Below are positions 42,197 to 53,865 of a DNA stretch of 64,000 nt, one piece after another. The first letter of the stretch is position 1. Each line of letters opens with the position of its first letter. The stretch spans positions 205,609 through 269,608 of the forward strand of contig LNKV01000025.1 of assembly GCA_001465935.1 (NCBI GenBank), read 5' to 3'. Under the pieces are notes generated by a model. The model searched no databases and was not told the DNA's origin. It saw only the letters and a program-made list of their open reading frames with translations. Source of the stretch: Clarireedia homoeocarpa. Its lineage: Eukaryota > Ascomycota > Leotiomycetes > Helotiales > Rutstroemiaceae. The position numbers were made by a program, and so were the translations under genes.

Positions 42197-43846
42197 TTAT
42201 GCATTGAGGAGACCGACGGTCCACTCGGTAATCTTCTCGACACCATGTCCGTTGATAGCACTGATGGGTATAACTTCCACTTTTCCTGTCCAAGCGTTAT
42301 CCTGTCCGGAAGGATGCTTTACTTTGCCGGCTGCGACCTCCCCTAGGTACGATTTCAATCTCTGAAAGTTGGTTTCAGTATTAGGCCTATCGGCTTTGCT
42401 CGCAACCACAAACCACGGTTTATTGACGATGGATGGCATTTGAGGTGCAAGAGGATTCTCGAAAGTCGGCCCAGAAGGAATGACAATGGTCTCGGAACGA
42501 TTTGCTAAGGCATCCTCTACCGATGTGAACGGTGTCCACTGCACAAGCGGCTGTACCTTCTCCTTTTCCTCTTGAATCTTCATTCGCTCGTATTCCCCAA
42601 GCTCCCTCCATAACCCCTGTAATGTGTTCACGGCATCCAAGGAGCTAAGATCGACCACGAAAGCAAGAACTCGAGCTCGTTCGACGTGACGCAGAAAGCT
42701 AATGCCGAGACCTCGATCCAAGTGAGCATCCTCTACCAGCCCAGGGATATCTGCAATTGTAAAGTTTGTCCTTGGCTCACCCGTCTCGTACGTAGCTTGA
42801 GCTATAGGTCGTCCTCGATGGTTGTCGAGAACCACAGTTCCAATATTTGGCTGCAATGTTGTGAATTCCCAGTCTCCTACTCTTGTTCGGCTATTGCTCA
42901 TAGCGCGCAGCAACGTACTCTTGCCAGCGTTCGGTAGCCCGACAAGGCCAACATCAGCAAGCAGTTTGAGTTCAAGTTCTAATGTTATTCGAATTCCCGG
43001 TTCTCCCTTCGTCGCGTACTTCGGCCGCGGGACACTCTTGGTTACAAAATGTGGATTGCCCAAACCGCCTACAGCACCGGCAGCTAGAAGTAAAGGTTTC
43101 TCCATTGGCACGGATAGATCCAGAGAGATGGGTGCTTTGACCTGAGCTGCAGCTAGTGCCGATTTTCTTCCTCGAGGTAGAGAAGGGAACTCAGCGGTAG
43201 CTATGTCCTCAGGCGTGATGGCAGGATACAACAACCACTTTTCTCGATCCCATTTGTATGGCCCATCGGTTTTCTCCCCATCTGGCTTACCAGCTTCCGT
43301 CATTCGTCTCTCCTCCTCCAGCATGGCAGGGTCATGTCTGTCAAGCTCTCGAACAATCGTGCCGACTGGAACCTCGATTATGACATCAAATCCTCTTTCT
43401 CCACCTTGTGTTTTGCCTCGACCATTCTTTCCTCCGCCTGCCTTTATCTTTCGACGCCGGGCAAGTTTGTGTAGGCTTGTTTCTCCCCGAACTGCTTGTA
43501 TGTAGACGTTTCCTCCGGTGCCTCCATCGCCCCCATTGGCAGGACCTGCAGCTATGTATTTCTCTCGTACAAATGAGATACAGCCATGTCCACCATTACC
43601 CGATTGAATATCTATCGTAGCCCAGTCCGCAAATATCGTTCGAGAATAGTCGGATGGTGGGGGGTTCAGATGGGAGCTTTCGTGGTGAGCTGATTGGGTG
43701 GTCTCATCGGATAAGGTACTTTGTCGTCGAAGGGCGTTTGGATAGATACGAGGACTTCTCTGGATTACTCTCGAGATAGCTGGGAATAGAAAAGGGTAAA
43801 GGAACGGAGTCAAGGTGCCTTGCACACTTGAGCAACGTGGAGCCAT
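42197..43846 (-). CDS. MTG2: Mitochondrial Obg-family GTPase Mtg2
   Basis: A single exon encodes 549 aa. A mitochondrial-type leader rich in Arg/Ser precedes the glycine-rich Obg fold (GGHGCISFVREKYIAAGPAN, then GGDGGTGGNVYI). The GTPase domain has G1 GLPNAGKST, the switch II motif DIPGLVEDA and a G4-like VASKAD. Between the glycine-rich repeats and the rest of the Obg fold lies an insertion of about 60 residues (around EEERRMTEAGKPDGEKTDG), which is commonly seen in fungal Mtg2. The protein helps assemble the large mitoribosomal subunit. I start at 43846 (second codon of the frame), because the codon before it is TTG. Confidence 0.93.
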   Translation of the reverse strand: MAPRCSSVQGTLTPFLYPFLFPAISRVIQRSPRIYPNALRRQSTLSDETTQSAHHESSHLNPPPSDYSRTIFADWATIDIQSGNGGHGCISFVREKYIAAGPANGGDGGTGGNVYIQAVRGETSLHKLARRRKIKAGGGKNGRGKTQGGERGFDVIIEVPVGTIVRELDRHDPAMLEEERRMTEAGKPDGEKTDGPYKWDREKWLLYPAITPEDIATAEFPSLPRGRKSALAAAQVKAPISLDLSVPMEKPLLLAAGAVGGLGNPHFVTKSVPRPKYATKGEPGIRITLELELKLLADVGLVGLPNAGKSTLLRAMSNSRTRVGDWEFTTLQPNIGTVVLDNHRGRPIAQATYETGEPRTNFTIADIPGLVEDAHLDRGLGISFLRHVERARVLAFVVDLSSLDAVNTLQGLWRELGEYERMKIQEEKEKVQPLVQWTPFTSVEDALANRSETIVIPSGPTFENPLAPQMPSIVNKPWFVVASKADRPNTETNFQRLKSYLGEVAAGKVKHPSGQDNAWTGKVEVIPISAINGHGVEKITEWTVGLLNA

Positions 43847-45114
43847 CAAAATTGAAGAAAAGTCGAGGCTTGAATTGCAGATTTCCCCTCACTACTCGTA
43901 CTTACTACTCGGTGGACAGACGAGATCTCGCCCGACAGACAGGATTCGCAGTGAAAAAATAAATCTCGGCCACCGTAAGCAACACCATTTGGCCAGAACC
44001 TACCGTAATCGGATTAACAGCTTTGCCGAAGCTCCGCTGTCACTTGACTTGTCTTCAAGGTTCTCGTCGTTCGAACCTGAAATACTTTGGACAGACAAAA
44101 TGATATGCCCCCCTTTTTGGAGTCTCGTTAAACATTTGCCCGGTGGGTGGTTTGCGTATTAAGGATCTGTGGGAAGCAATTCCTCAACACAGAGCCTCAA
44201 ATTCCCGATACTCTGTGCCGGGGTAACGAGGTAACGAGGTAACCCAACTTACTTGTATATTACCTTTGAAGCTTCATGCTCACCTGCAGCCATATCCGTG
44301 ATTCCCCCCCACCTTCGGAAATGCCTTTGCCGCGAACAAGCGGTGTAGACGCGACTTCTTTTCAATCCTCCCACCAGCTCCCGAACAGCTACCGTCCAGT
44401 CATATTGAAGCAAAAGAGGAGAAGTTGTCCAGAAGCAGGCAAGGCCATCGGGCTGCAGAGATGCGACCTCAAGAACCTTTGGTCACTTCGGGGATCCCAT
44501 TGGAGAGAGTATTAATCAAACGAGATAGCCTCACGATTTTCGATTACACTGCACCGAGTGCTCACGGAAGGAAGACTTCGTACAATGAGGGCTCTCCGGA
44601 TATCAGAATTTCTAATATTCTCATACATGATATTCACGGCCAGCATTTATCCAGCAACTCACAGTGTCCTTGGTGCAATCGATCGCTTTTGTTTGTTTTG
44701 CTCTGTCTGCTTACGAACCGCCCGAGTATCTCTCAATTAGTAACTTGCCGGCTGGGTATCAGGTATCATTCATTCATGAACAACACCCCCTTGTCGGTCA
44801 CTCTATCTTAGATGGGACCACGAGGTGCGAGTCGGATCAAGGCATTCGAGCCACGACAACTTGCACTGTCCATGAAACTCCAAACAGATAACAAGCCTTA
44901 CCATAAAAGGTGATGGGTCTGCATATTCCACCGTATACTTTCCGAAATGTACAGTAATCGCAATCAAACGGCAGTCAAATCGAGCCCTACTTGAATAAAG
45001 AGCTGCGCTCGCCTAAGGAAACGTACCTGTACATGCCCAGCGATTCTCCACAGTTATGCCACTCTGCGTTGGACTGGGTCACTGGGCATCCAAAGCTGCA
45101 GGTTTGCACTGATA
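43847..45114. other. Intergenic, between MTG2 and the pogo element
   Basis: 1268 bp with no supported gene. A short direct repeat (GTAACGAG x2-3) is at about 44222-44243. Open frames at 44276-44890 look like chance. Confidence 0.45.
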
Positions 45115-45179
45115 ACGTACGACCCCACATCTTGAATCACCCCATTTAAATGAATCACTTCGTACCCATATTGCACTTC
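45115..45179 (+). repeat. Left terminal inverted repeat, 65 bp
   Basis: Begins ACGTACGACCCCACATCTTG. Exact reverse complement of 46903..46967. Confidence 0.95.
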
Positions 45180-45290
45180 AATTAATAAATAAACAACAAC
45201 AACCATTTAAATTAAGTAAAGCTATATAGAAGTAACTAAGGCAGGGTCAATTAAACGATTTGGGCAGGTTCTTTTATTATACCCGGGTTG

Positions 45291-46868
45291 TTAGCACATA
45301 CTACAGCGTGGCTGATTTGGGCCATCTCCTTCAGGATTCTCCCCCCCTAGGCGATTATTAGCTTGAATCGCAGCATCCAGGTCCTTGTAGGCTATTATAC
45401 GTTTTGCTTCCTCTGCTGTACACTCCTCCCTTCGCTTTAGTTCGATTCTTGGAGCCTTCCGACATCTGCTTAGATTATAATTAGATTGTCGTAAGCGTTT
45501 ATTGTCGGTATGCAAAAGCACTACTTCATTAGCTATTATCATAGTTGCCTTCGCGAGAGCTCCAAGTGACTGTAAAATAGGTATAGAAGAGCTGCTCTGA
45601 TAGCGACTAATAAGATCTCTAATAAGATCTCTTTGAGCTAATACCTCCTTTGGATTGTAAAGGGTATAGGATAACCAAGGAGATGATAAGCTGTACGGAG
45701 GTGATAGTATACGAATACGGATATCCAGCTTCGAAATAATACAATCAGGGTCAAAAGGGACTAATCCAGTACCTTCGAATCCACCTTTTGTATTCTTAGC
45801 TGTAATCGCAGCCTTAAAAGCGAGTTGGAATATAGTAAAGAAGTCGGCTTTATCAATATATGTAATATTGACTATTATAAGCTCCTCAAGCTGGCGGCTA
45901 TATACTACCTTTAAGGCACTGAAAAGTCCAACATCTGCAGACTGAGTTAAATAAGATGAATACAAAGGTAAGCAGATAACCTTGATTCGATACTCGTAGC
46001 AGTAATCTTGAAATATAGCCGAATTATAACTCTTATAGCTATCGACGATAAGAAGTCGCTATTGCCCTTATATACGATCCTTAGTATACTACTCGAAGTG
46101 TTTAATCCAATCAACACCAGTCTCATTATTCGTCTAACTATTATCTGTAGGTTTAATCAGCTATCTATCAGGCCAATTTGTCGTACTAAACCAGGGCTTA
46201 TATACGATAACCCTCTTAACTAATATATAAAGAGGTATAATCTCCCTAGTTGCACTTACAGCAATAATAGCTGTAACCCATTCTCGATCTCCAGGCTAAA
46301 TCTTCTTAGCCCTGCCATGTCGATCTGCTTTTGTTACTACTATATAGGAATAGATGATGCCTATTATAAAGCCTGTCTCGTCGAAATTCTATATATCAGC
46401 GTCGACGATCCTATATTCCTTCCGTATACTCCTATAAAGCTCAAACCACTTGGCTATAAGCTCAGAATCCTTATTAAGGGCTCTTTGAAAGTCATAAATA
46501 TATATACAACGTACTTTAAACTCCGTACGTCGATTTACAAATCGTTGAACCCAGTACTTTCCAACCTTCTTTTCGCCCCTTGTAGTAAGGATATAATTGG
46601 CTATATCAGCTACAGTAGCAAGAGTTGGAGGAAACCCTCTTATATCTAGATCAAGGACATATTGAACTATAATATCCTCTTCGGATAGCGTCAATCGACA
46701 ATGCCTTGTGTTATCGTCGGTGTAGGAGGGTTTGCCAGCTAGTCGTCTGTTCAATGTCGAATATGACACATTGTACATCTTAGCAGCCCGCCGACAGCTT
46801 AATTTATCGCGGGCTTCAATTGCCTGAATCGCAAGATTGATTCTAGTCTCATATAGGAGCTCCTCCAT
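45291..46868 (-). pseudogene. Fot1/pogo-like transposase relic
   Basis: A single frame runs from the ATG at 46868 to the stop at 45291. The N-terminus is a psq/CENP-B helix-turn-helix (RRAAKMYNVSYSTLNRRLAG) followed by a second HTH with VGKYWVQRFVNRR. The DDE catalytic core is visible as NFDETGF, RLLIVDSYKSY and SYLTQSADVGLFSALK. Seven in-frame stops (six TAG, one TAA) interrupt the middle third between about 46389 and 46050. Several sit where Gln or Trp is expected (before NFDETGF, before PGDREW, before TNNETG), consistent with RIP. The C-terminal 224 codons remain open. Confidence 0.88.
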
Positions 46869-46902
46869 AGTTGATAGTTGATTAATTAATGATTTAATGT
46901 TG

Positions 46903-46967
46903 GAAGTGCAATATGGGTACGAAGTGATTCATTTAAATGGGGTGATTCAAGATGTGGGGTCGTACGT
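46903..46967 (-). repeat. Right terminal inverted repeat, 65 bp
   Basis: Exact reverse complement of 45115..45179. Confidence 0.95.
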
Positions 46968-47443
46968 TATAGTTACCGAACACGCTAACTATATATATAA
47001 ATCAGCACAGAGACGGAAATCTCTCCTTCCTCTCTCTTTATAGAATCGTTCGTAGTTTAATCCGAACCTACGTTTCCAAGCTCCTTGAACGTAGACTCTC
47101 TCACATTCGGTGGGTGTTGTCCGGTATTCTCAATCAATCACCATTAGGCAATTAGAAGGAGGGGGCGGAGTGATTGAATTTCTGGAGGAGAAAAGGGCAG
47201 ATATTAAGAGAGCTAATGCGGAGTCCGGGGTAAAAGGCGTCTTCATTACGCTCTGTATGAACGTAGGCGCAGATAGCCGCGTGAATGAGCCCGTTCAAAC
47301 TGGCAGCATTGTGTTTAAGACCGCGAATACCTGTAGTGCACATTGGGGCAGCGTCGATAAGTCCAATGACAATTTTATTAACGACGCCGTGGAGACTGCG
47401 AAGAGCTTCCGGCAATTGGTGCGCCGCCAAGTGAATCAGTCAA
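46968..47443. other. Unassigned stretch right of the pogo element
   Basis: Open frames of about 90-115 codons exist on both strands at 47110-47457, but neither has a recognisable family or a clear exon context. I call no gene. Confidence 0.35.
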
Positions 47444-48094
47444 TCAAGTCTTGTTAACAAGGCTGTCAAGAAGCGTATGGGCGATCTCAACAAACTGTAG
47501 GGTTCATTAGCTTTCTATCTTTATAGCTTTCTGAGGAAGGCTATATACATTTTTGAATGCTGAGCAAATATCGTACTGAGTATCTCTTGAAAAGGTCCCG
47601 ATTCTGTTTGCGAGTTAGATCTAGCTGTGCTCTAAGGTTTTCTGTACTGGAGAAGTACTTACGGGCTCATTGCTATAGCTGTAATATCCGATTGTACGAG
47701 GGCGGTGATATCTTCGAATTGCTGGGCGATAGCCTTTGGTATATTAGTCTTGTTCTTAACATTGAAGAAGAGGGCAGTTATATACTTTGATAATGTCTGG
47801 ATGGGAACGTATAGTTTGAGGAGTGAAATCCAGACCCTCAATAGTGACCCTAGCTTTGTCACTAAGGTTTGCAATTTTGTTGATAGCGTCGACAACCTGG
47901 GGGCCATCTGTGTATATGACGACAGCTGTTCCAGAGGCAGATCCAGTAACATTAGTAGTAGATCTAGTGATAGATCCACCGAGACTGAGATTTTCAGTGA
48001 TACTTTCAACAAGATCTCCGAGACCTGGAATAGGAGCAGGTACAGCAGAGGCAGTACCAACTATAGTGGCTATCAAAAGCTTAGAGAAATATAT
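47444..48094 (-). pseudogene. Relic of a small secreted-protein gene
   Basis: Minus-strand sequence encodes a signal-peptide-like start, YFSKLLIATIVGTASAVPAP, then GLGDLVESITENLSLGG and VVDAINKIANLSDKARVTIE. A very short GT..AG gap leads to NKTNIPKAIAQQFEDITALV. A possible last exon reads FVEIAHTLLDSLVNKT and stops at 47444, but joins only with a one-base shift. No ATG precedes the signal peptide: the codon before YFSKLL is ATA (48094..48092), one RIP-type change from ATG. I do not recognise the family. It lies next to the RIP-hit pogo element. Confidence 0.42.
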
Positions 48095-49349
48095 AATGAT
48101 TAGATTCAGTAGATGCTGGAAGCACCAAAATATACTAGAATAGAGATAGTAGAGTAAAAGGTCGAACGACCTCTCTTTATACTTGAATCCGAAATAAAGA
48201 GTATATCCTTCTTGTCAACTAGATATCTCTGTATCTTCACCGTGTACGTTACAGTTGATGTTGATAGTGGGTCACCGCTATTAAAAGTGTGCCAAAAACT
48301 GATTCATAATACTGTATATATACGGACTGTATTGTTTTACTCTTCATGTGCCGTGTTTTTCAAAGTCACATAGACCGTGTTTTTTTTTTTTTTTGCAAAG
48401 GTGGTCCGGGATTACGTTAAGATACACTCAGAATCAGAATCAGAATCAGAATAGTCCGCCTCCCTCTCCCTCTACCTACTCCATCCATCCATCACCGATC
48501 TCTCTCCAATCAAATCCAATCAAATCCAATAATACATACATACATACATACATACTACATGTACATTTATTTTACTCTGTATTATACATCTCATCTCATC
48601 TATTCAAATATAACTATTCGAAGAGAGGGGAAAAAAATTTGTATATCAATTCTCATATACGTATTTCTCATCTTGAATTCATTTCATACCATCTCATCTC
48701 TCATCTCATCTCATCTCATCTCATGTCTTCTATCACATATGTGCCTATACATTCACCCCCCCTTTCCCCCTCTTCCTCGCCCCCCTCTTGCACTGCCAGC
48801 TCACTTATACATCCTGCTCCGTGCTTCAAACCCCTTCCTTCGCTTTTCTCCACCAGCTAGCCTATCTCCCTATTTAACCTCCCCTCCACGCATCAACGTA
48901 AACCCCTAAAATCAAATAAACCTCCAACCAAATAAACCTCCAACCATTCAAATTCAACCTTCTAATTCGCATCTTTCCATCCCATTCCCTCTACCAACCA
49001 ACCCACCCAAAGAAATAACGTGCAACCAATCGATCAAAGAACTCCTCCCATCCAGAACTCTTCTAAAAAAAAGTATTGGAAAAAACCTCCCCAGAGTCCC
49101 CCACCACCACCAACGCAAGGATATTTTCCCAGCTCCGAAACCATTTGATCAATCCATCCCTCCTTCAAATACCAACCACCATCACAGAATAGAAGAGCAT
49201 AGAGGAGCAAAAAATGACCCCCTCGACACATACGCACTGCTCTCCCTTCTCGAAAATCCTTCTATTATCACAAATAAAGAAAAAGATCGTCCCCCTGACA
49301 ATGATCACATTATACAGAAAATTAAAACAAAACATTACCACCCAATCTT
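48095..49349. other. Intergenic, simple-repeat-rich
   Basis: 1255 bp with a T-run (about 48380-48394), CAGAAT repeats (about 48429-48450), a CATA tract (about 48533-48555) and CATCT/TCTCATC repeats near 48584-48722. The rest is C/T-rich and AT-rich with no gene. Confidence 0.5.
48533..48555. repeat. (CATA)n microsatellite
   Basis: About six tandem copies of ACAT/CATA. Confidence 0.85.
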
Positions 49350-52300
49350 TTAATAACCCCTCCTCCTAGCCCTCCCACTTCCCAAATCAATATTCTTCAT
49401 CTCCTCTAACAATGCCCATGAATCACCCCCACCAGGTGCACCACCTCTCGATCCCGGCGCCGGCAACGCCATGGGAACTTTCGCCGGCAAAGGCGGACCA
49501 ACCGGACCTCGATATCCGCCTCCGCCCGGACTACTTCCATAAGCATAATTTTGCGGGGGATAATTCTCATTCGCATATTCCGCCGTGGAAGGTCGTTGCG
49601 GACTTCGCGCCGATCGATAGTTGGGATCTTGGTAGATGGGAACGGCAGGACTGGAATGATAAGCGGGTTGTGCAGACATCCGATTAGCTTTCTTCTGAAG
49701 TTTATTACGTCCGGTTGCAGCAGGAGGATGATCCGGAGTTCCGCCACTGAAATAGATGGGTGATGTGATCGCCATCGATTGAGGTCGACCCGCTTGTCGA
49801 TGTGCGAGTTTGCGAGTGGTAGGCGCCGGTTGTTGAGCGGGCGGAGGACGATAGTTTCGGTCGGGCATCTGAGAAGCGTATTTGGGACCCTTTTGCTCAA
49901 GCAGTGGAGCATAATTCGATTCAGGAATATGATCGCTAGGATCAATCTCTCTGCCATCATGCGTAATAATCTTAGCATCCGGGTCCTCCTTTTCATAAGC
50001 AGCACTGAGAGAACCTGCCGACTTTGATCCTGTTAAATTAGGATTGAAGACATCGTAAGATTCCGGACCAAAGGCAATGCCGGATAACCTTCTCGCTTCG
50101 GGAGCGGGACTAACCGACTTCCTCATGACTGATGGGTTTGGAGAGGTTCCCCTACGAGCCATACCCGGATTCGGCGACACAGCTCTCCTGTTCATCGATG
50201 GATTGGGAGATACACCCCTATGATTGACCGGAGGATTGGGTGATACTGCTTTTCTATTCATGGATGGATTGGGAGAAACCCCCCTAGGCTTCACCGGCAC
50301 CATGGCCGTAGAGTATGAACCCTGCCCATCATAATGAGCAGCTGACGGCGAATAAGGTACCACCGCCGCGGAATCATGATAGGATAGTGGAGATGGTTGA
50401 GTCTGCTGGTATTGTTGTCGCTCTTGATGTCTGCCACGCTGCGAACTCTGACTATAGCTGGCTCGCTTCTCATGATAGATGCGGTCCGAAATCTCCTTGG
50501 CAATCATGGGATCCATCCCCGGTACCAGAGTTGGTGGCATTTCAGGCAAACCATAATCACCAGCAGTATCATTTAGCGATTGACTTCGATCATGACGATT
50601 GGGCGGTAGTCCATTGTATGATGTTCTCGAGGATATAGAACCACCATCTCTGAATGAAGACATTGAACTAGAAGGTGCATAGCCTTGCGAGCTATTTGAA
50701 TACCCATGACTCGGAACCGTGGAAATACTATTCCGACTTGGTCGCGTCCTCAAACTTAACGGACCCGTAGATGTATGGTTGTCATACATCTCAGGATGTT
50801 GCTGTGGCTGCACCGGTTGCTGAGGGGGAAAACCGCCAGACGCAGTATTCCGATGGGTCAAAGCATAGCCACTAGGTGCTGGCGTTGGAGGGGCATCTTC
50901 AACCGTGGGCTGCATTGATTCATGGCTACCATTAAATCTCGCATCATATGAATTCTGCCGACGAGGGTCTCGCTGATAGGATTGCCCGTTTGCTGAATTT
51001 CGGAATTGGTCCTCATTTTTTGTAGGGCTGTACGCTTGATAAGTGGAAGTAGGAGGAGCTTGGCTATATGCAAGCATTGCATGATCAACCGGTGTATCGT
51101 AAGGATTGGTGTTTCCCCCGCTCACCGGCCTACCGTGGATTGCTTTTGGTTGTGCAATGGGCGCTGAACTCGCATGCTTACGCGCATGCACTGGAGGAGG
51201 TGGCGGTGGCCCGGGACTTAACGGGAGATCATAAGGATTTGGCTGTGGAGCTTCATAGCCAATCCTTCTCGGACCATAATTATCGTGAGGGTCAAAGCTC
51301 TCTTGCTGCGACGGGTATCGTGCCATGTCTTGGCTTTGTTCATAGTCATTTCGGCCCATTGGGTCATACATATCGTACATGTCATTGTTCGCCATCAGTT
51401 GAGAGCTCGGTGATGCTGTCATCATGCCTTGTGATGTGCCATATCCATTGCCTCCAGGACTGACATCATACTCTTGCTGGGGGGAATACCGGTTGGAAGG
51501 CGTGTTGTACTCCACTCTCTGCAGAGGTGAGTGATCAGATATGTACCCATTGCTTTGGTAACCACGTTGCGGCGTATGGGCTTGCTCTTGAGGCATGCCT
51601 GGACTATGGTATCCACGGGGCGAGGGTAAAGGTTGATCTTGGATCACAGGAGGATTTTGATAACCTCTCGGTGAAGTCTGAGCAAGATCCTGCATACCAT
51701 TGGGAGACATCGGATATCCTTGAGGAGGCGTCTGCATGTGATCTGGAATGGCTGTTGGTGGGTTTTGGTAGCCCCGAGGCGGAGTCTGAACATGGTCATG
51801 TATGGCAGTAGGATGTTCCCGATATCCACGTGGTGTACTTTGAACATGGTCGGCTACAGACGGTGGTTGGTATCCTCGCGGGGGCGTTTGCGTTTGTGCT
51901 GGTTCGGGTTGGGGAGACACAGCCGGCGCAGGAGCTGGTGGTTGAGCCGCAGCTCCAGTGATAGGATCAGATGGCAGAGGTCGTCTCTTTACAGCCTTCA
52001 ATTGCCTCGGTCCCCCAACACTCCCACTGACGCTTCCGGTCCCACTTACACTTCCATGATCGTGCACAAATGTTGTTACGGGTATGGCAGATGGTTGTTT
52101 GGGTTCCTTCTTTTCTGGCTTCTCTGGTTTAGGTCTAAGGTCGTAGTATGTGATTTCGATTCTGATCTCTCCCGCATATTTCCCTTTGCAGTTCAGACTA
52201 TGCCAAATATCACTTTGTCCACCACCTGGAATAATGACATCTTGTAAATTAACCCACGTCTCCCCAATCAAATCCGTCCGTTTATCGTCATTAAATACCG

Positions 52301-52645
52301 AAACTTTCAGCTGATAGTAATCGGGCGAGTCGTGAACCGTGAATCGAAGCTCTTGATCCCTACATAGTCGCGTCAGAAAACCGCCAACACTTTTTTTAGC
52401 AGAAAGAAGAAAGCTATTTACCATCGTGGAGTTTGTCCACCTCTCTTATCCGTCTCCGTCTTCTTTGCTTCCTTTCCCAATCTTGCCGCGCAGTACGGGT
52501 CTTGTTTTCCAATTGTCTTTCGATTGGGTAAGTTCTTTGCCCGATCAACAATAACAACCAAAGTACCAATCTCAGGACCATCCACTGTCATATCCGAAAA
52601 GATGCCGGCAGTATGCATAGTAGGCAACTTGGATTTCGTCGCCAT
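49350..52645 (-). CDS. C2-domain protein with long proline-rich repeat region
   Basis: Exons complement(49350..52359, 52422..52645) encode 1077 aa. The N-terminal C2 domain spans about residues 25-145 (GTLVVIVDRAKNLPNRKTIG, DPYCAARLG, then, across a 62-nt intron, RW-DQELRFTVHDSP and GEIRIEITYYDLRP). It has few acidic Ca-loop residues. The rest is low-complexity and Pro/Gln/Tyr/Ser-rich. About eight repeats around (T/S)PPRGYQ occupy residues ~200-325, and six copies of (A/G/S)VSPNP or GTSPNP lie further on, all possible proline-directed kinase sites. This layout is like fungal Inn1/Fic1-type cytokinesis proteins, which link the membrane to the actomyosin ring; that role is inference. Confidence 0.88.
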
Positions 52646-52910
52646 GATGAAGATGTCTGAAAAGAGAGCCGTTCAATATCTGTGGTAGAACAGTGGTGAG
52701 GTGAAATTTAAGAAGGTCGAATTGAGGTCGAAGTCAAGGTCAAGGTTAAGTTCGAGGTCGACTAGTCGGTCTCAAGGTGAGGTAGGTTTTGTTGTTCTTT
52801 CTTCTACTCGGCAGGAGAGCTGTGCATGCGTGAAGTGTAGCTCTAGCTGACCATTGTCGGGGATTATTGTTATGGGGAAGAGAGTGAAAGACTTTTGGAT
52901 TTATGCTCGG

Positions 52911-52976
52911 CTTCGACTTCGGCTTCGACTTCGACTTCGACTTTGACTTCGATTTCGATTTCGACTTCGGCTTCGA
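52911..52976. repeat. (CTTCGA)n hexamer microsatellite
   Basis: About eleven imperfect copies of TTCGAC/TTCGGC/TTCGAT. Confidence 0.88.
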
Positions 52977-53060
52977 ATCAGAGGTTCCAAAAGACGGCAG
53001 GTATTTCAGTTGGGATTAGCAGCATTAGGATGTCCGTACACCATAGACGGCATTGAGGAC

Positions 53061-53084
53061 TTTTTTTTTTTTTTTTTTTTTTTT
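53061..53084. repeat. Poly(T) run, 24 nt
   Basis: Twenty-four consecutive T. It creates a false poly-Lys frame on the minus strand. Confidence 0.95.
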
Positions 53085-53830
53085 GGATCGAAATGTTTGC
53101 AGAGAGAGTTGAAGATGGAAGGGAAATGAATGATTCGAGAAAGAGGAAAATGAAAGCTGATTCGATCTGGGCGAGCGGGTCTTTCTGCAGAGCAAACTGT
53201 ATATTGTGGATTTTGCGTGTTGCTACCTCGCAAGTGAAAGAGCTGCGACAAAGAGGGTGGCTGAAATCGTGGAGAAATAACGAAGGCTGGGTGAAAATTA
53301 TCCCTGCGCGGCAAGGTTAAGGTACTGAGTACTTTGTGTGATTGAGTGTTTGCAAAACAATCAAGGTACACGGTACGACACGGTTACGACACGGTTACGA
53401 CACAGTGCGAGGGGATCAAAACAAAGCGTCAAGCATGAAAATGGGACAGAGTGGGAGTCTTTGAAGGAATTTAGATTGTACTCGGTGTTCCCGTCACGTG
53501 CTTCTCGTTTTTCTGTTTTGTTTTGTTCTGTTCTGTTCTGTTTTGTTTGGTTTTCTTTTCTGTTAACCTACAAGGACTTTCCTTTAAGATTGTAAAATTG
53601 GATGGTGTTGTTGTTGTCTAATGCCCCTCCCTCCACTGACCATCTCATCGTGTCTCATAATTTACCATCTGATCCGGATCTGGGGGACTGTTAATTCCAG
53701 TGTTAAGACAAATCTGATCTGATATCGCTGATGACGAACAATCGGGACACGGGAAACTTAGGTTGGCAAGGATAAGGATAATTATGCTGTGATTCTCGAC
53801 AGGGATGCAATCCCTCTGCACAAAACAAGT

Positions 53831-53865
53831 GCTAGATGCTAGATGCTAGATGCTGGATGCTAGAT
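53831..53865. repeat. 7-bp minisatellite (GCTRGAT)x5
   Basis: Four GCTAGAT units and one GCTGGAT. The reverse complement of GCTGGAT is the unit at 25754..25788. Confidence 0.9.

Larger units (their letters stand above)
45115..46967 (-). mobile_element. pogo/Fot1-type DNA transposon, RIP-inactivated
   Basis: A 1853-bp element with perfect 65-bp inverted repeats, flanked by TA on both sides (45113..45114 and 46968..46969), which is the expected target duplication. Length matches Pot2/Flipper-like elements of ascomycetes. It carries one transposase frame, which is broken. Confidence 0.93.

Noticed and set aside
44276..44891. Overlapping plus-strand frames between MTG2 and the pogo element
   Set aside because: Several frames are open at once, which is typical of non-coding DNA, and none matches a family.
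47110..47457. Opposed open frames (115 and 92 codons) right of the pogo element
   Set aside because: No family signal on either strand; I cannot decide between them, so neither is called.
48348..48909. Ser/His-rich plus-strand frames of 116-170 codons
   Set aside because: They arise from C/T-rich microsatellites; the composition is that of simple repeats, with no domain.
49406..50005. Long frames opposite or inside the C2 gene
   Set aside because: They overlap the clearly coding repeat region in other frames and have the biased Arg/Leu/Ile composition of shadow frames.
53006..53371. Minus-strand frame of 121 codons with a Lys run
   Set aside because: The Lys run comes from the 24-T tract and nothing else in the frame resembles a protein family.
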